Source: Sanderia malayensis (lineage: Eukaryota; Cnidaria; Scyphozoa; Semaeostomeae; Pelagiidae). From it: a stretch of DNA of 64,000 bases. Positions 23,601 to 35,300 of the stretch are shown here, piece after piece; the first letter of the stretch is position 1, and the number at the start of each line of letters is the position of its first letter. The stretch lies in the NCBI GenBank assembly GCA_013076295.1, contig RQOL01000718.1, positions 2,232,001 to 2,296,000 of the forward strand. Direction: 5' to 3'. The position numbers and the translations under genes are program-made. The notes under the pieces are model-generated. The model was given only the letters and a program-made list of their open reading frames with translations. It ran no database searches and was not told where the DNA came from.

Positions 23601-26600
23601 AATCAGCTGTCGAATTTCTGTTAAATTAAAGTGAGATAAAACCGGAAAACAATTTGATGTCGTTGTTTATGAAATGAATGGATGTGTGTGAAGCTCTATC
23701 AAAAACAATTTAAAAAATTGAATTGATATTCTTCTTAGGTTCAAAATTTGCAAAATAATATTTTTTGACGACATTTTTCTTGTTGTCAATTTTCCGACAA
23801 ATTTTCCGACAAGCAGTTGGAAACGTTTGGTGGGGGGGGGGGCGGCCGCCCCCTGCCCCCCTTTAGCTACGCCACTGTCAAAAACTAAAATATTTTACCA
23901 CCAGGAAGCCATACCTTTCTACTGATTAGTTATAAATCGTGTCATCAGGGCTGGTGATAAAAGTTAACATAATTGGAAAAACAATTGGATAATATTAAAT
24001 CAACTTACCACTTCTGGGGGATAAACTACTGTTTTTCATAGATGAAGGTCCAATCCTGTAAATCAATACAGTAATCATATCAATCAGGATTACATTAATC
24101 TTAAACATGACAACCCTGATCACAATGCAAATCACAACAATCAAAACAATCAATGACATATCAGCCAGCACCAATCACGATCAAAATCACCCCAATCACG
24201 ATCGCAATCACTCCAATCAAGTAGAGGAGCTTACCTATGATCAACATCACTGCTTGGGGTTGATGATAGACTGTTGTCGATTCTTGGCAGCTCTAATGAA
24301 ATCACTGAAGACCTCATGTTGGTTTCGAGGTTAAACGAATGTGGTACAGTCGTCTTGTGCTTTCGCTTTGCGGGCAAACGATGTTCTCTGGTGTCAACAA
24401 GCTTTCCTCTTGAATGTTTAAATGGAGTCCTTGGTGTTGTTGCAGGCTTTTCCGACTTGATGACTGGAGATTCGAAGTCAGACAGGGCGCAGTCAAACCC
24501 TCCACCGGTACGGTAAACTTCGCGGTTCGGATATAAGTATCTTTGGACGAAATGAGTTGAAACATTAACCCAAATGAGTAAAGAGGAAATAATAGTGGAT
24601 GATATAAAAAAAGGAGAGATGGGGTGAAGAAATGGAGAGAAAAATATGATAATAAAAAAGATGGAAAAAGATGAAAAAGAAATGTAAGGAAGACGGAATG
24701 AGAGTCAAATAAAGAAGAGGAAAGTAGGGTGAAATGAAGAATAAAATATAATAATAATAATAATATATAACATAAGGAAAGGAAGGTGGAAAATGGCATT
24801 GACAAGATACAAAATATAATAATATGTAGAAGATAATAAATGGAAGAAGAAAAGCAGAAAGAAAAGGCTCGAAGAAGAAAACTAATGAAAGAAAATCAAC
24901 TTTATAAAACTTACATCCAAGGTAGAGGCCCTCCAGCTCTACACCCACGACAAAGTTGAGGCGTGTGGACAACTGGATCTCGTTTCTCAAGTTCTTGAAA
25001 GAACCTCGGAGTCAGTGACAGGGCTTTTGAATAATTCTCATACCGAAATGGTGATGTTGTCGAAGAAAGCTGATGAAAATAAAGAAGGCACGGATGCTTA
25101 TGCAGCTGGCAAACCAGGTGTGAAAACAACACGACCAAAAAAACAGCTGATAGTCTCTAGTGGTAACAATACTTGCGCTGTAAAGCTGGTCGTAAATGGT
25201 TTGAATAAGTATGCAAGCAAATTGTTGGTCGACCAATAGATTCATCACTTTTAGGATGCTTCGTGCAGCTCGTAGATTAATTTCCGTGATAAATAGTCAA
25301 GGAAATGCTCTTAAGATAGCTCGACTTTGCATGGCAAATATACGAGATTTCACGGCGTTATGCGGATTAACCAAATATATAAATAGCATTTTTGTAAAAC
25401 TGTGTAAATTATTAACTGACGTAGACACAAAGTTTGATGTCGCTAAAACACGTTACGATTAATAATGAAATATTTCATTGAATACGTACCGCTATCCGAG
25501 AATTCGCCTCTCCCATTGTATGCAAAACTCCGGCAATTACTTTCCACAAACCTTTAATTGTCTCCTTTCGCAATCTAAAGTGTAAATAAAATTAAAACTT
25601 CATCAAGAAAACTCAACTTTCTTAAACAAAACGCCACATTACTTAAACACTCCTGTATAATCCCCTTTGAAGGAAATAATTATTTATTTATTTCAGACTG
25701 CGAACCTGTTCTTGTTGTTCTCGATTGCTTCACGCACTTCCTACAAAAAGCGAAGAAATAGGTAATCAAATAAAAGTGACGGGAAATCAACGGGTCCATC
25801 GCTCAACCAAATCTCCTCAAATACAGCAAGAGGCACACGTGTGCAGTGTAGCAGTGAGGCAGCAACAGTATTATTGAGTTGAATTGAAAACAAAGCCCTT
25901 TTCAATTCAACTCAACGAGACTTTCAGGCAATGTAGCAATGTGCTGTTTGGAAGTTGGAAGCATTTAATGAATGAAAGAAAAAAACGTAAATACTTCATG
26001 AGTCGGAGATTCTAAATGGAACAGATTTCAAAGCAGCACCTCCACAGGGTTGAGATTACGCGAAATAAATTATTGAAGCAGATGAATAGGAGATATCAAT
26101 GGCTAAAGCTGGAGTTTATAACTTCGAACTTTCCTTGAAGTTTTAATGCCACAATACACCATATGCTGCTGCTTTTGCAAAGAGATTTGAAGGAGATGGG
26201 TGAATCAAGGAGCAGATAAATACAAATGCACTCAGCCAGCAAAAATACGTCAACACTACTTTGACCATCAGGGTCGCACACAGAATTGGACATATTGAAA
26301 CAGATTAGCAAAGATTAGTTGCAAAAACAGCTGTTTCAGAGCTTGTTTTTTGATACAATTTAAAGATATGAAGATCGTCGTCTCAATCGATCAAGAAAAT
26401 CAGGCGAAAAACCCAAAAACCTCAACAAAATCATTATTCGATGATTAGGATGGGAGGAATGTCGAACTCATTGTTCTGTTGACCCGATTTTAAACCAATC
26501 AGATTGGCAGGATGGCATAACGTAAATTCCATGTGCGAATATCACTGTCTTTTCAAGCTGGTGCAGTTAAATCAGGGAATCGGGAGCCGGGGAATCAGTG

Positions 26601-27295
26601 ACAGGTATAAATAATAAATCTCCAGGATTGGATTTCTTGCGAAGCATTTTCTAATATTTCACTACGGTGTAATTTGAGGTAGGCCCCAGTTTGACTCCCG
26701 TATCAAAAAATACTTTCCCCTAGTAGTTATACGGGCCATTTTTAGAGTCACTTCACAAGCTTTCTCCTGTAGTAAGAAGTCCTTCAAATATGCTACGTTC
26801 GCTTTGACATACCGAAAATATGGAAGAGAAAGATGCAAAGAAAAAACCCTATTTTATTCTCTATTCTAAAACCAGCGTGAAGAGTTGAAGATCAGAGACA
26901 GAAATATGAAGAATAAATAGACTCACAGTCAGTTCTCTTACAAGATAGCCAACTACATCTGTTGTGTTGTGTAGTGTCGATAAATCAGAATCCAAGATGT
27001 GTCTGAGAAACGTCTGGACTCCATTTTCTGATGAAGGTGACCCACTCATCGCATCAACGTGTTCCTCTACTTTCCTACGAGATTTCCGTCTTCGCTTCTT
27101 GACAACCCTCCTCTGCTTCTTTCCAGAAACCGCGTGCTCAAACGCAGCCAGAACTCGTGTTTCTCGCGGGCACGTCCTGGTCTCCTTGAGCGGTGTTTGC
27201 TCAGTGTTTTGCGAGTCTTCATAACGAGGCTTCAGGGCAGGCAAGCGGAACGCAACGTCTCCATCCATAACGGGCTGATCCGGATTAAGATTCAT
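11672..27295 (-). CDS. Uncharacterised coiled-coil/EF-hand protein, 25 exons
   Basis: I do not recognise this gene. Exons: 27295-26927, 25740-25706, 25574-25490, 25069-24915, 24540-24235, 24055-24009, 17833-17742, 17644-17026, 16685-16563, 16425-16244, 15860-15744, 15579-15389, 15057-14987, 14869-14827, 14717-14657, 14535-14467, 14343-14247, 13873-13815, 13703-13607, 13445-13333, 13180-13091, 12981-12896, 12822-12704, 12547-12431 and 11785-11672 (stop 11674-11672), about 1150 residues. Phases agree at every junction except 12896/12822, off by one base. The N-terminal third has a basic cluster (KKRRRKSRRK) and helices. The middle is Ser/Gln-rich (repeated SSGQ) and disordered. From about 15057 leftward it is charged, helical and probably coiled coil. 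The end has EF-hand-like features, with a degenerate loop DHHGQGFIDFLD in the last exon. Intron 6 (24008-17834) holds nested transposons. A noncoding leader exon near 28430-28326 is possible. A cytoskeletal role is only a guess. Confidence 0.72.
11886..11966. repeat. (AAATTC)n microsatellite
   Basis: About 13 perfect copies of a 6-bp unit, seen directly. It is probably the tail of the adjacent LINE-like fragment. Confidence 0.95.
11886..12190 (-). mobile_element. Probable LINE 3' end with hexamer tail
   Basis: Read on the minus strand, a conserved-looking GC-richer block (12060-12190, including a GGGCGCTGGGCTCGAAAACC stretch) is followed by AT-rich sequence and then a pure (AATTTG)n tail at 11886-11966. 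A short 3' UTR ending in a simple hexamer tail is typical of truncated CR1/L2-type non-LTR elements. It lies in the last intron of the 25-exon gene, in the same orientation. The hexamer microsatellite is certain; the LINE interpretation is inference. Confidence 0.4.
13948..14210. repeat. 31-bp purine-rich minisatellite in an intron
   Basis: Eight or so units of 31 bp starting at 13948, 13979, 14010, 14041, 14072, 14103, 14134, 14165 and 14196, each GATGAGGAGAAGAAGAAGGA plus a GGAAGAAGAAA segment. One strand is almost all purine, broken by one T per unit. It lies between the exons 14343-14247 and 13873-13815. It keeps several frames open on the minus strand, but the products are only Ser/Phe/Leu repeats. 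Confidence 0.95.
18162..18455 (-). repeat. 3' LTR of the gypsy element
   Basis: This 294-bp LTR is identical to the other LTR except for five one-base indels. TGTCAC and GTGACA form its short terminal inverted repeat. It is preceded, in element orientation, by the purine-rich tract at 18470-18456. Confidence 0.95.
18552..19836 (-). pseudogene. pol: Gypsy integrase segment
   Basis: This segment falls in two overlapping frames. Positions 19836-19507 carry the zinc-binding H2C2 region (HDHQLSGHPGFFRTY...CEECAKF). Positions 19631-18552 carry the catalytic core and C-terminus. The core aspartates are seen in MDFVGPL and LLSDRGSHF, and the glutamate in the NGLNEHLNG block, which takes the place of the usual NGQVERFN. 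A GPYEVVKI motif and a C-terminal chromodomain-like stretch (VTKYFVEFNDGHTQWI) follow. The H2C2 and core parts are offset by one frame change near 19507-19631. Confidence 0.88.
19752..20441 (-). pseudogene. pol: Gypsy RNase H segment
   Basis: An open 229-codon segment of pol. It opens with the end of the RT connection, then LYTDACDYGLGAVL, where the first catalytic aspartate of the gypsy RNase H lies, and YAVLQKEALGIVWALKYF with the catalytic glutamate. It closes with the HGNADALSR motif that marks the RNase H end in Ty3/gypsy pol. A frame change separates it from the RT above (20668-20441) and from the integrase below (about 19830-19750). Confidence 0.88.
20668..22059 (-). pseudogene. pol: Gypsy protease and reverse transcriptase segment
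   Basis: An open 463-codon segment begins with a retropepsin-like aspartic protease (DTGA active site, residues about 6-9, and a later LLLGDKFL). It runs into a reverse transcriptase with the fingers motif around SASPWSSPVVLIEKPNG, the VDYRRLN motif and the catalytic YLDD at about residue 425. The frame is lost near 20690-20668, before the connection domain. Functionally it would process the polyprotein and copy the element RNA. All catalytic residues that can be seen are intact. Confidence 0.9.
22194..23125 (-). pseudogene. gag: Gypsy gag, frame broken
   Basis: The Gag region starts at the Met at 23125 and continues as a helical capsid-like segment (about 22965-22400) with the WLIRWEVAANANNW and EFSERVDKLVMKGMM type patches of Ty3/gypsy Gag. 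A CCHC zinc knuckle, CYGCNQTGHIRRNC, lies near 22341-22300. The three parts are in three different frames, with shifts near 22940-22965 and 22310-22390. Gag would form the particle shell and bind the RNA. The shifts look like small indels in otherwise well-kept sequence. Confidence 0.8.
23162..23179 (-). promoter_or_regulatory. tRNA primer-binding site of the gypsy element
   Basis: Eight bases inside the 5' LTR, the plus strand reads like a tRNA 3' end finishing in CACCA, so the element strand is complementary to a tRNA 3' terminus starting TGG. The position is right for minus-strand DNA priming. The tRNA identity could not be settled by eye. Confidence 0.6.
23188..23478 (-). repeat. 5' LTR of the gypsy element
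   Basis: This 291-bp LTR would hold the promoter in element orientation; a TTTATATAAATAAG stretch near 23297-23284 could serve as a TATA element. It pairs with the LTR at 18162-18455 and borders the GTAG target duplication at 23479-23482. Confidence 0.95.
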
Positions 27296-29322
27296 GGCAA
27301 AGGATTAATCCTTTGAATGAATAATATCAATAATAATCTTAAAATCCATTGATCTGTTTATTACTGTAGTATTCTTGGTTTGAACTAAAATTTTGGATAT
27401 GGATGGCTTATGGGCATCATTACAAAGAAGGAATGGTAATCCATACAGTAAAAATCCGCATATGAGAACTAATATATCTACAATCATGTCTAGAATGATA
27501 CGTCTGCTCAAAACAATAAAAGACAATAGTCCATTGTTTTTTGACAATAAGCTAGATGCAAATTTGCTGGTTTTAATATGCGCGTTTTTCCTGCATGGAA
27601 AAGCAATCTCAAACATTCCACTAATATTGGAACATACAACGGATGTGCTCTGAATCATGACTTCTCTTTTACTTTCGGAAGCACAAAATCGATTTTTATT
27701 TGTAGAAACAGGAAAATTATAAAGTAAACCCAAAATAGTTGTACTTCAGTTTTGGTGACATGAAAAAATTATAATTACCTTACTATGTTCTTGTGCGTTT
27801 TTAGATGTCATTCAATATTCATTGTTATTTTCACATATTTCCTGCAAAATTTGAAAGCCGATAAGAATTTATACTGAAATAATATGCACTAAAATATTAA
27901 TTATCGAAGGTATAAAAGGTCTCTAAGGTATAAGGAAAAATTCTTGTAACACGTTAGATGTTAATGGAACACTCGATAACTTTACCTTGGCCTTTCCAGC
28001 GTCACGATTTTATCAATCAAAGGTCTTGGTGTTAAATATTTATCTTGGATAAAGTTTCATGATCATTTGTCAAAGCTTAGTAGATTTACAACACTTGACT
28101 CAAAGTTATTGACTCAGCTTTCAAGAGAATTTCACGAAACGTAAAATCGTTTCACAAAGCTCTCGTTTGGTAATGTGAGTGAGCCGTGTTCAACCATGTG
28201 AGCAGTCAACTAAATTGGCCTAAGCTACCACAGCAATTCAAATAAAGAAAAGGAAAAGGGCAATGCGATTAAAACAGATATTGTACGCGTGTTAATAAAC
28301 AAAAAGCTCAAAAAATGAACATACCTGGCTATGAGGAGTTTTAGTTTCAACCGTAGTCCACTGCCATTATAAACAAATTAGGCTCCTCTCCTTGCATGGG
28401 TTCCGGATATATAGAGACTCCTTGGACGGAGGATGGTACGAAATCTACATTGAAAATACAATGATGGAGGGAGGCACTTAATTTAAAAAGTAATAAAATA
28501 CAAAATAATAGCTTAGGATAAGAACAATATATAAAATATAATTTGAAAATAGTAAATGCCAGTTAGGGTAAATATTTCCAAATAATTACATGTTTCCAGT
28601 CAAGATGCTTCAAATTTTGCATCCTTTCACACCCCCTGAACCAAAGGTCTCTAACCAAACATTTCATAATGGCGGGTGGTGGTGTGGTCTGTTGTTAAGG
28701 GAAATAATTAAAAGATTTACGGTACACCAATTCCCTGTTATTCAAAGAATGCTCTTAACAACTGCGGGACTATTTGCAAAATATTTCATGTCCTTCGAAT
28801 AAAATAAGCATTAACCAACAGCTGCAACAAATTTGAGATTAACATATGTAGAAAGGTTTCAATGACAGAAACATCAACATTTGTCTATAGATTACAGTTT
28901 CAAAACGAAAAATAATGCAGCAAATCCTACCATCCTGCTGTGACCATAACAAAACAAAACAATTATTATAAAAAGAATTAATATTTACATATAAATGAAA
29001 GGATGAAAATATTGCTGCGGATATTTTGAAATTGGAGAAAAATTAGCGTGGTAACAGTAACTATAATAATACCAAGATAATATCCATTCCACATCCGATA
29101 AGATAAGTAACTTTTTAATCGACTTTGGCGCAAAAATTTAAACATTGTTCCAGCTTTGAAGAACAAACATCTACTATGATGTTGTCCATAAATGAATTAA
29201 ACTTGAATTGAATTGTACGACAGCTTTTGTTTACCCCCTGGACTACTTTCCAGGCCACAAGCAAGCACTGTAAAGGGTCTAATTTTCAGGAGGTAAGTAC
29301 CTGAAAGTCCATGATCAACGTC
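27296..29322. other. Intergenic, promoter side of the 25-exon gene
   Basis: This AT-rich stretch lies between the 3' end of MSH6 and the start codon of the 25-exon gene, with no gene in it. On the minus strand a TATA-like TCTATATATCC lies near 28425-28410, followed by a short GC-richer stretch ending in a good splice donor (CCAG/GTATGT) near 28326. A splice acceptor is available just before the start codon near 27311. A noncoding first exon is therefore possible but unproven. Confidence 0.4.
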
Positions 29323-32300
29323 TCAGAAAGCAGTAACTTTTGAAAGCTGCTTATTCAGATTGCCGACAAAGCTTTTGTCAATGCTGATGCCGTTAAAAAT
29401 TGATCTAAAAATAAAACATGGGAGATCAATGTGGCATAGTGTCGGGCATCATTATTTGGACCTGGAGGGGGGGGGATCCTATCTCGACCGTCGTATAATT
29501 TTGTGACAACTAAAAACGGAGAAGGTTCTAGCGGGAAAATGTTAAACGTGTCGTGTCGGAGAGAGTCGGTGGGAGTCGGCAAGTGTCGCAAGAAACTCGC
29601 CTCATCTGCATATGAAACAGGCTATTATAAGGTGTAAGACATAACAGCACTTCAGGTTAGTCGTATCAAACTTACTTGAACAAACGACATTTGGTGGTCG
29701 CATCTTCGAGAGCTCGAGCTTTGAGGTAAGCATTCTTGATAATCTACAGAATAAATAAAAATATATTAAACAATAGAAGGTATGTACACATGAACACAAG
29801 GAATAAATGACTATAATGTATAAAAATACAAGTATTAAATTTTCCACTTACACTGCTTGGAAGGCCAGCTAACTTGGCCGCATTAAAACCGTAACTCTTG
29901 GGGCATGGACCAGCAGTCAATTTGTAGAGGAAAGTGATTGTTTCATTGCTGGGATCTCCTTCGTTGCCTTCGTCTTCATTTTCAACCATACAGGCCTAAA
30001 ATTATACGAACTATCGTCAAACAACTTGACAAGTTGAATTCTAAATGGTGTTGTCCATATAGAGGGAGGTTTACTGACCACTGTGTCATATAGAGAGAGG
30101 TTTACTGACCACTGTATTATGTGAAGCATAGCAAAAAGCCGAAAATAAGAGGCTGCGAATTTTGCAACCTAGGCTATTGTTTCTTGTATTGTTTTGAGCA
30201 GAAATATCACCCTGGGGGTTCTCAAATGCGGGCCTTTATTGTATTTGCTAGCAGCAAGGAGACGCTTACTTACCATGTGTCCAGTTGGACTGTTGGGTCC
30301 GTAGAAAACTCATCGACCAGCGAGTGGTAGTGAGTAGAGAAAAGCGTGATGCACTTGATCGAGTGAGCTAATTCACGGACCACTGCGGTAGCAATGGCTG
30401 TGCCATCATACGTGGCTGTTCCTCTGCCTGAAAAATACACAGAGACATGTCTGAGATGTTCCGCAGAATACCATGCAATGCAAACGTTTACGGCGTTGCA
30501 TGCTTTGAGTACAAACCTAGTTCGTCGAGGAGCACAAGGGAGTTTCTTGTCGCATGCTGCAGAATTGTTGCAGTTTCACTGAGCTCGACAAAGAAGGTAC
30601 TCTCTCCTGAATAAAAAAACATATCATAAGCATATCATAACAAAAAGAATAGCCGAGAGAAATCTTCATCAGAGTAGAAATGTCAAAATTATCAGGTACC
30701 GTGAAGAATTCTGTCGTGTGCTCCGAGACGTGTGAAAACTCGGTCTACAGGCGTGAATCTGCAAACTTCAGCTGGCACATAACATCCCTAACGAAAAATT
30801 CAAAGCTTAATGAATACAGAGCCTCGGATGAAAACCCTATTTTACACAGTAGAGAATGTGAAAGACAACCTCCTGAAAATTTTCCATTTCATAAGGTTTA
30901 ATAATTGATTTTACTAATTTTGCACGGGGGTAAATAACTGAAGAGAAAACTCGACTGTCAATCACGATGACTCACCATTTGTGCCATGATTATTATAATG
31001 CCAGTCTGCCTCATCAATGTGGATTTCCCACCCATGTTTGGACCAGTGACCAAGAGGCAATTTCTCTCTGAAGTCCCTTCAGAGTCTTCGGCCTTAAACA
31101 TAAGCATGATATAAGCATGACATAAGCATAAGAATAGGCATAGACATAACATGACATAGACACAAGCATAATAAACATAAGAAACATAGGGAATATAAGG
31201 AACATTGGTGATAAAATGGTCAGAAGATATATAGGGACATACATAGGCAGAGCAAATGCAAGAGATATAAAGGCAAGTGATTACAGACCGAAACATTTCC
31301 AATGTGAATATCATTTGGGATAAAATCATCTCCAGTGAAAGTTCGATTAACACAAGGATGACGAGAATTTCGGATGTCAATGAGAGGCTACAAAGAAGCA
31401 TACCAATGAGAGGTTAGTCTCACACCACAACAACTATGAATCTAAATAAAAGGACCATCGAAGGGACACATACCAAAATTCCTTCACTGGGCATAATGAT
31501 ATCTGGACGACACAGAACTCCATCAGCATTTGAGCTAATAAATCAACGGTTTCATTATCAGTGAAAGTGCAACTGTAGATATCGAAAATACAAGACAATG
31601 TCTACATTTGAAGGGGAGGATCTAAGTTCACCAATTACCTATACATAGCCAAGCTCATGAGGCAGTCAAGCGTTGAAATGCACTGCAAAACTCCTTCTAA
31701 GAGCCTATACCTGAAAAAGACATTTGGACGTTAATATAAAATGTCATCGATGGAAAAGGATAGCTAATATAATACGAAGTCTTATTGAATGATGGAATTG
31801 CAAAATTTGTAAATAAAGAAATATATACTTTTCATCAAATTTGTGAAAAATGTTTCTCATTGTGTCCTTCAAAGCGGCGTCTCTCCTGTCCTCCGCATTA
31901 CCAAGCTCCAAAAGTTTCTCTTCGATGTAATCAGTTCGAAATCTCTTGAATCCTTTTCTCTGCGATTTCAGGTGGTATTCATTGGGCGTGTTTCTGTCCA
32001 AGTTCTTTTCGGGAATTTCCATCTGATAACGAAACTTGCCTGTAAGAGATGAGACGCATTAGGACTCTTCAAGAGTTCATGAAAACAACAAGAAGAGACA
32101 TGAATAAATATGAAAGAAAAAGACGCAATAAAAATCAGTTGTATTTAAGTTTTGAGCAACAGATATAACCAAGCTGTACAGGTATACACTGGTACAAATA
32201 AACTTACCATTTCCAAAGTATGTGATGGCCTGAAAAAAGAATTTTATATAGCATTTTAAAAAAAAAGTAAAATATAAAACATAGATTAATGAACGAAGCT

Positions 32301-35300
32301 AAACAGATTAATAAATTCAAAGAAGAGAAGGAAAAATTTGACAAGACCCACTCGACAACCAATTCTCTTCTTCTGCTTCTCAAGATAGTCATCCAATTCA
32401 CCTTTGATTCTGTCCATATCACCCAAGGCAGTGTCATACTCATCGTGTACTCCTACAAGAAGAAATACATTGTTATGATCATAACAAAGACAAGGAAATA
32501 TGCGGGACTAATAGAGACCCCAAAGCAGATATGAATACAGCGAACCTTTCTTTGGCAAAATGACGCCATCCTTCCTAGCTTTACTGTGATCAAAGGCGTT
32601 CTGGAAAGAACATTAATTGATAAGAATAAAAGCTTATCAGGTCACGAACAAGAGTGTTAATGAGTGCGACGTTTCGACTTTTGAAAGATAATTTTCTCAT
32701 CATCTGGCAAGTGCTCATGACAAGATAAACTTCTATTCTCATAATATATATTACTGAACAGACAAACACAATATATTCATGATATAAATAATTGTTCGAT
32801 AATGAAACAAGGATAGTTAACTTAAGCTCGTAAAGTACTGTTGCAATACTGACCTTGAAAAATGAAAGAAACTCCCTCAAATCGGGAAATCCACCTAAAT
32901 AATAGCAAAAACAAACATTGATCAGAATGATTATAAATAATAGCAGAAGAAATAAGATGATTATAGATGTAATGGAAAGTGGTTAATACTGACCTTGGGT
33001 GTTGGCTTTAGGTTTCTCGAGCACCTTTTTCAGAATGGTTGATCTGCAGATGGAAAAAAAGCATGCATTATATTTCGTATCATATTATCCTGATAAATTA
33101 TGTTACAAAATGCATTCTTAGCAGAAACATAATAAACAGAAATAAGAATCCGCAAAGCATTTTTGCTTTTAAAGTTCCAGAAGTAACTCTTGAAAACGGT
33201 AGATTATAGCACCATACCGTATTTCTTCACTTTCCTCTCTGAAAATGTTGACAGCTTTGTTTGCTTTCTCCAGACAATCTAATGCCGACAAGAGGTCGCC
33301 AATTTTCCTTTTACTGAAATAAAGAAATCATTGCAGCTGTTAGGAAAAATCGACTCGTAATTACACGCTCTTTTTAAATTATTTTAACTTTCCATGAAGG
33401 AGACACATCAAAATCATACTTGTACACGTCATTGTTGAATAATATCTGTCTGCTTTCTGGGTGATTTTTGCCTTTTTTTACAGAGCCAATAGCATGAATT
33501 CTAAAAAGAAGTCGAATGAAGAGTTTAAGCTGGGAAAAAAGGTTGGAACGGTACAAGATATGGGCATAATATGAAAACTGCACTCGTTTTTATAAGAGCC
33601 AGTAAATTTTCGCCGAGGTTCGAAGGCTCTCTCTATTGTTCTAAACAATAGACGTAGGAAAAAAGGTAAGAAAAATGGGCATAGTAAGAAAGGTAAAAAC
33701 AATCAGAAAAATCAAATACCTCCTCAGTAATCGTTCCATATCTGGCATTGATCGCATGATATCTCTGGCTTGTTTTACAATTCCACTTAGTTCCATCAGC
33801 TCTTCGACTGCATCGAGTCTGAAAAAATAAAAAAATAAATCACTCAAATATGATCTAAAGTCAAATTTAAAAAAGCTAAATTCAACTGCAAAGTCGATCG
33901 TTGGACTCAAGTAATTGTATCACCTTGAATTTATAGCATCAGGGTGACAAAGTGGTGCACAAATCCATTGTTTTAGCTGCCTCTTTCCTATAAGGGTGAA
34001 AAAGCAGCAAGCTTCAATAATACTCCAAAAATCATTATAAATGAGTTAACACGTTCTTCTTTATAAGAGTATCCAACTTCGAGTAAGTCTTCAAAGATTC
34101 CTAAATTTTCAGATTCTAAGCCAAAAAACATTCTTAAAAATTAAGTTCATTTTCAAGTGCATTTTTCAAGTTACATTCACAAAACATTAACGTGTCCTTC
34201 ATTCACAAAGCCCTGAAATGTCCTTAGCAGACTCTAATCCTATCCCCACTTCAAATGTCCTTAGCAGACTCTAATCCTATCCCCACTTCAAGACTTATGT
34301 TCTTATATGATTTGCCTTTATAAAAACGTGTGCACAAGAGCCTGCAGGGTTGCATAAACCGCTTACCAAAAGGAGTGCAACAATGATCGAGTTGTTCAAG
34401 CAAAGTTCCTTCCAAGCCACCATCGTCATTCCTAACGATGTCCAAGTTGATCAATGAAACCCCATCCAGAATCTGCCGAATAAGAGAACACGTTGATATG
34501 CTTCTTTGACATGGCAACATCAAAATAAGCAATAAATGGCAGACATGGCAACATGTCAAAATAATCATAAATCGCATTAATTAGCCTACCAATCGTTGCC
34601 TCTTTTCGGGAAAGCCAACATGAGCCCGAGGTCGAGAAACACAATCAACTGGAACATACTCCTGTGAAAAAGATACAGAACAATATCAAAAACAATTGAT
34701 TTATTAAGCTTCAGTTTGCTGTCTGAAGCTCGGAAAACTTTTACTAACAACTGTGAGAGCATCGTCGCATTACCTCAAACTGACACATGGACAATAATTC
34801 CTCTTCGATGCAACACCTTTTAAGATACCTGAAAAAGGACAAAATCAATGAATTTTGTTGTAGACTGAAAGAAACAGTGACATACACGATTCCATCAGGA
34901 CACATCACTTCATACTTTTAATCGATGAGCTGCATAAGAACTGCAGGGGTAAAAATGTATGGTAATTGAATCACGTCTTACCAAATACATGCACCAAGTG
35001 CACTCACTGCCAACTGGTATTCGTCTGATGCAGTCAGTCCAAGGGTATCACCTGAATAACGAGAAAACTGTCGGTAATATTCACAAGAGAATAATGAGTA
35101 TGAAAAGGCTTGCATAGATAAAAAAACCATTATAAAAAAACTGAGCTCTAATAATCACTGCAGGTCTTACCTTTGGAGATCATCTTCTTCAAAACATCAG
35201 GCCATTTCTGTGTAAAAGAAACACATATTCAACAAACTAAGGTAAATTCACAGCCATGTGGCATCATAAGTCATGTCAAGACTCCTGAAGTCGCAATTTC

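Larger units (their letters stand above)
17917..23877. mobile_element. hAT-like non-autonomous element, interrupted by gypsy
   Basis: The left end TAGTGGCGTAGCTA (first base probably a mutated C) and the right end TAGCTACGCCACTG are inverted repeats. They are flanked by a perfect 8-bp target duplication, TCAAAAAC, at 17909-17916 and 23878-23885. An 8-bp duplication with CAGTGGCG termini is typical of the hAT superfamily. Removing the nested LTR element leaves about 640 bp with no transposase, so it is non-autonomous. A poly-G/GC run lies near the right end (23831-23860). A related element is at 46141-48632. It sits in intron 6 of the 25-exon gene. Confidence 0.8.

Noticed and set aside
24314..24805. 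A 163-codon minus-strand ORF
   Set aside because: The true exon of the 25-exon gene (24540-24235) uses a different frame that agrees in phase with both neighbours.
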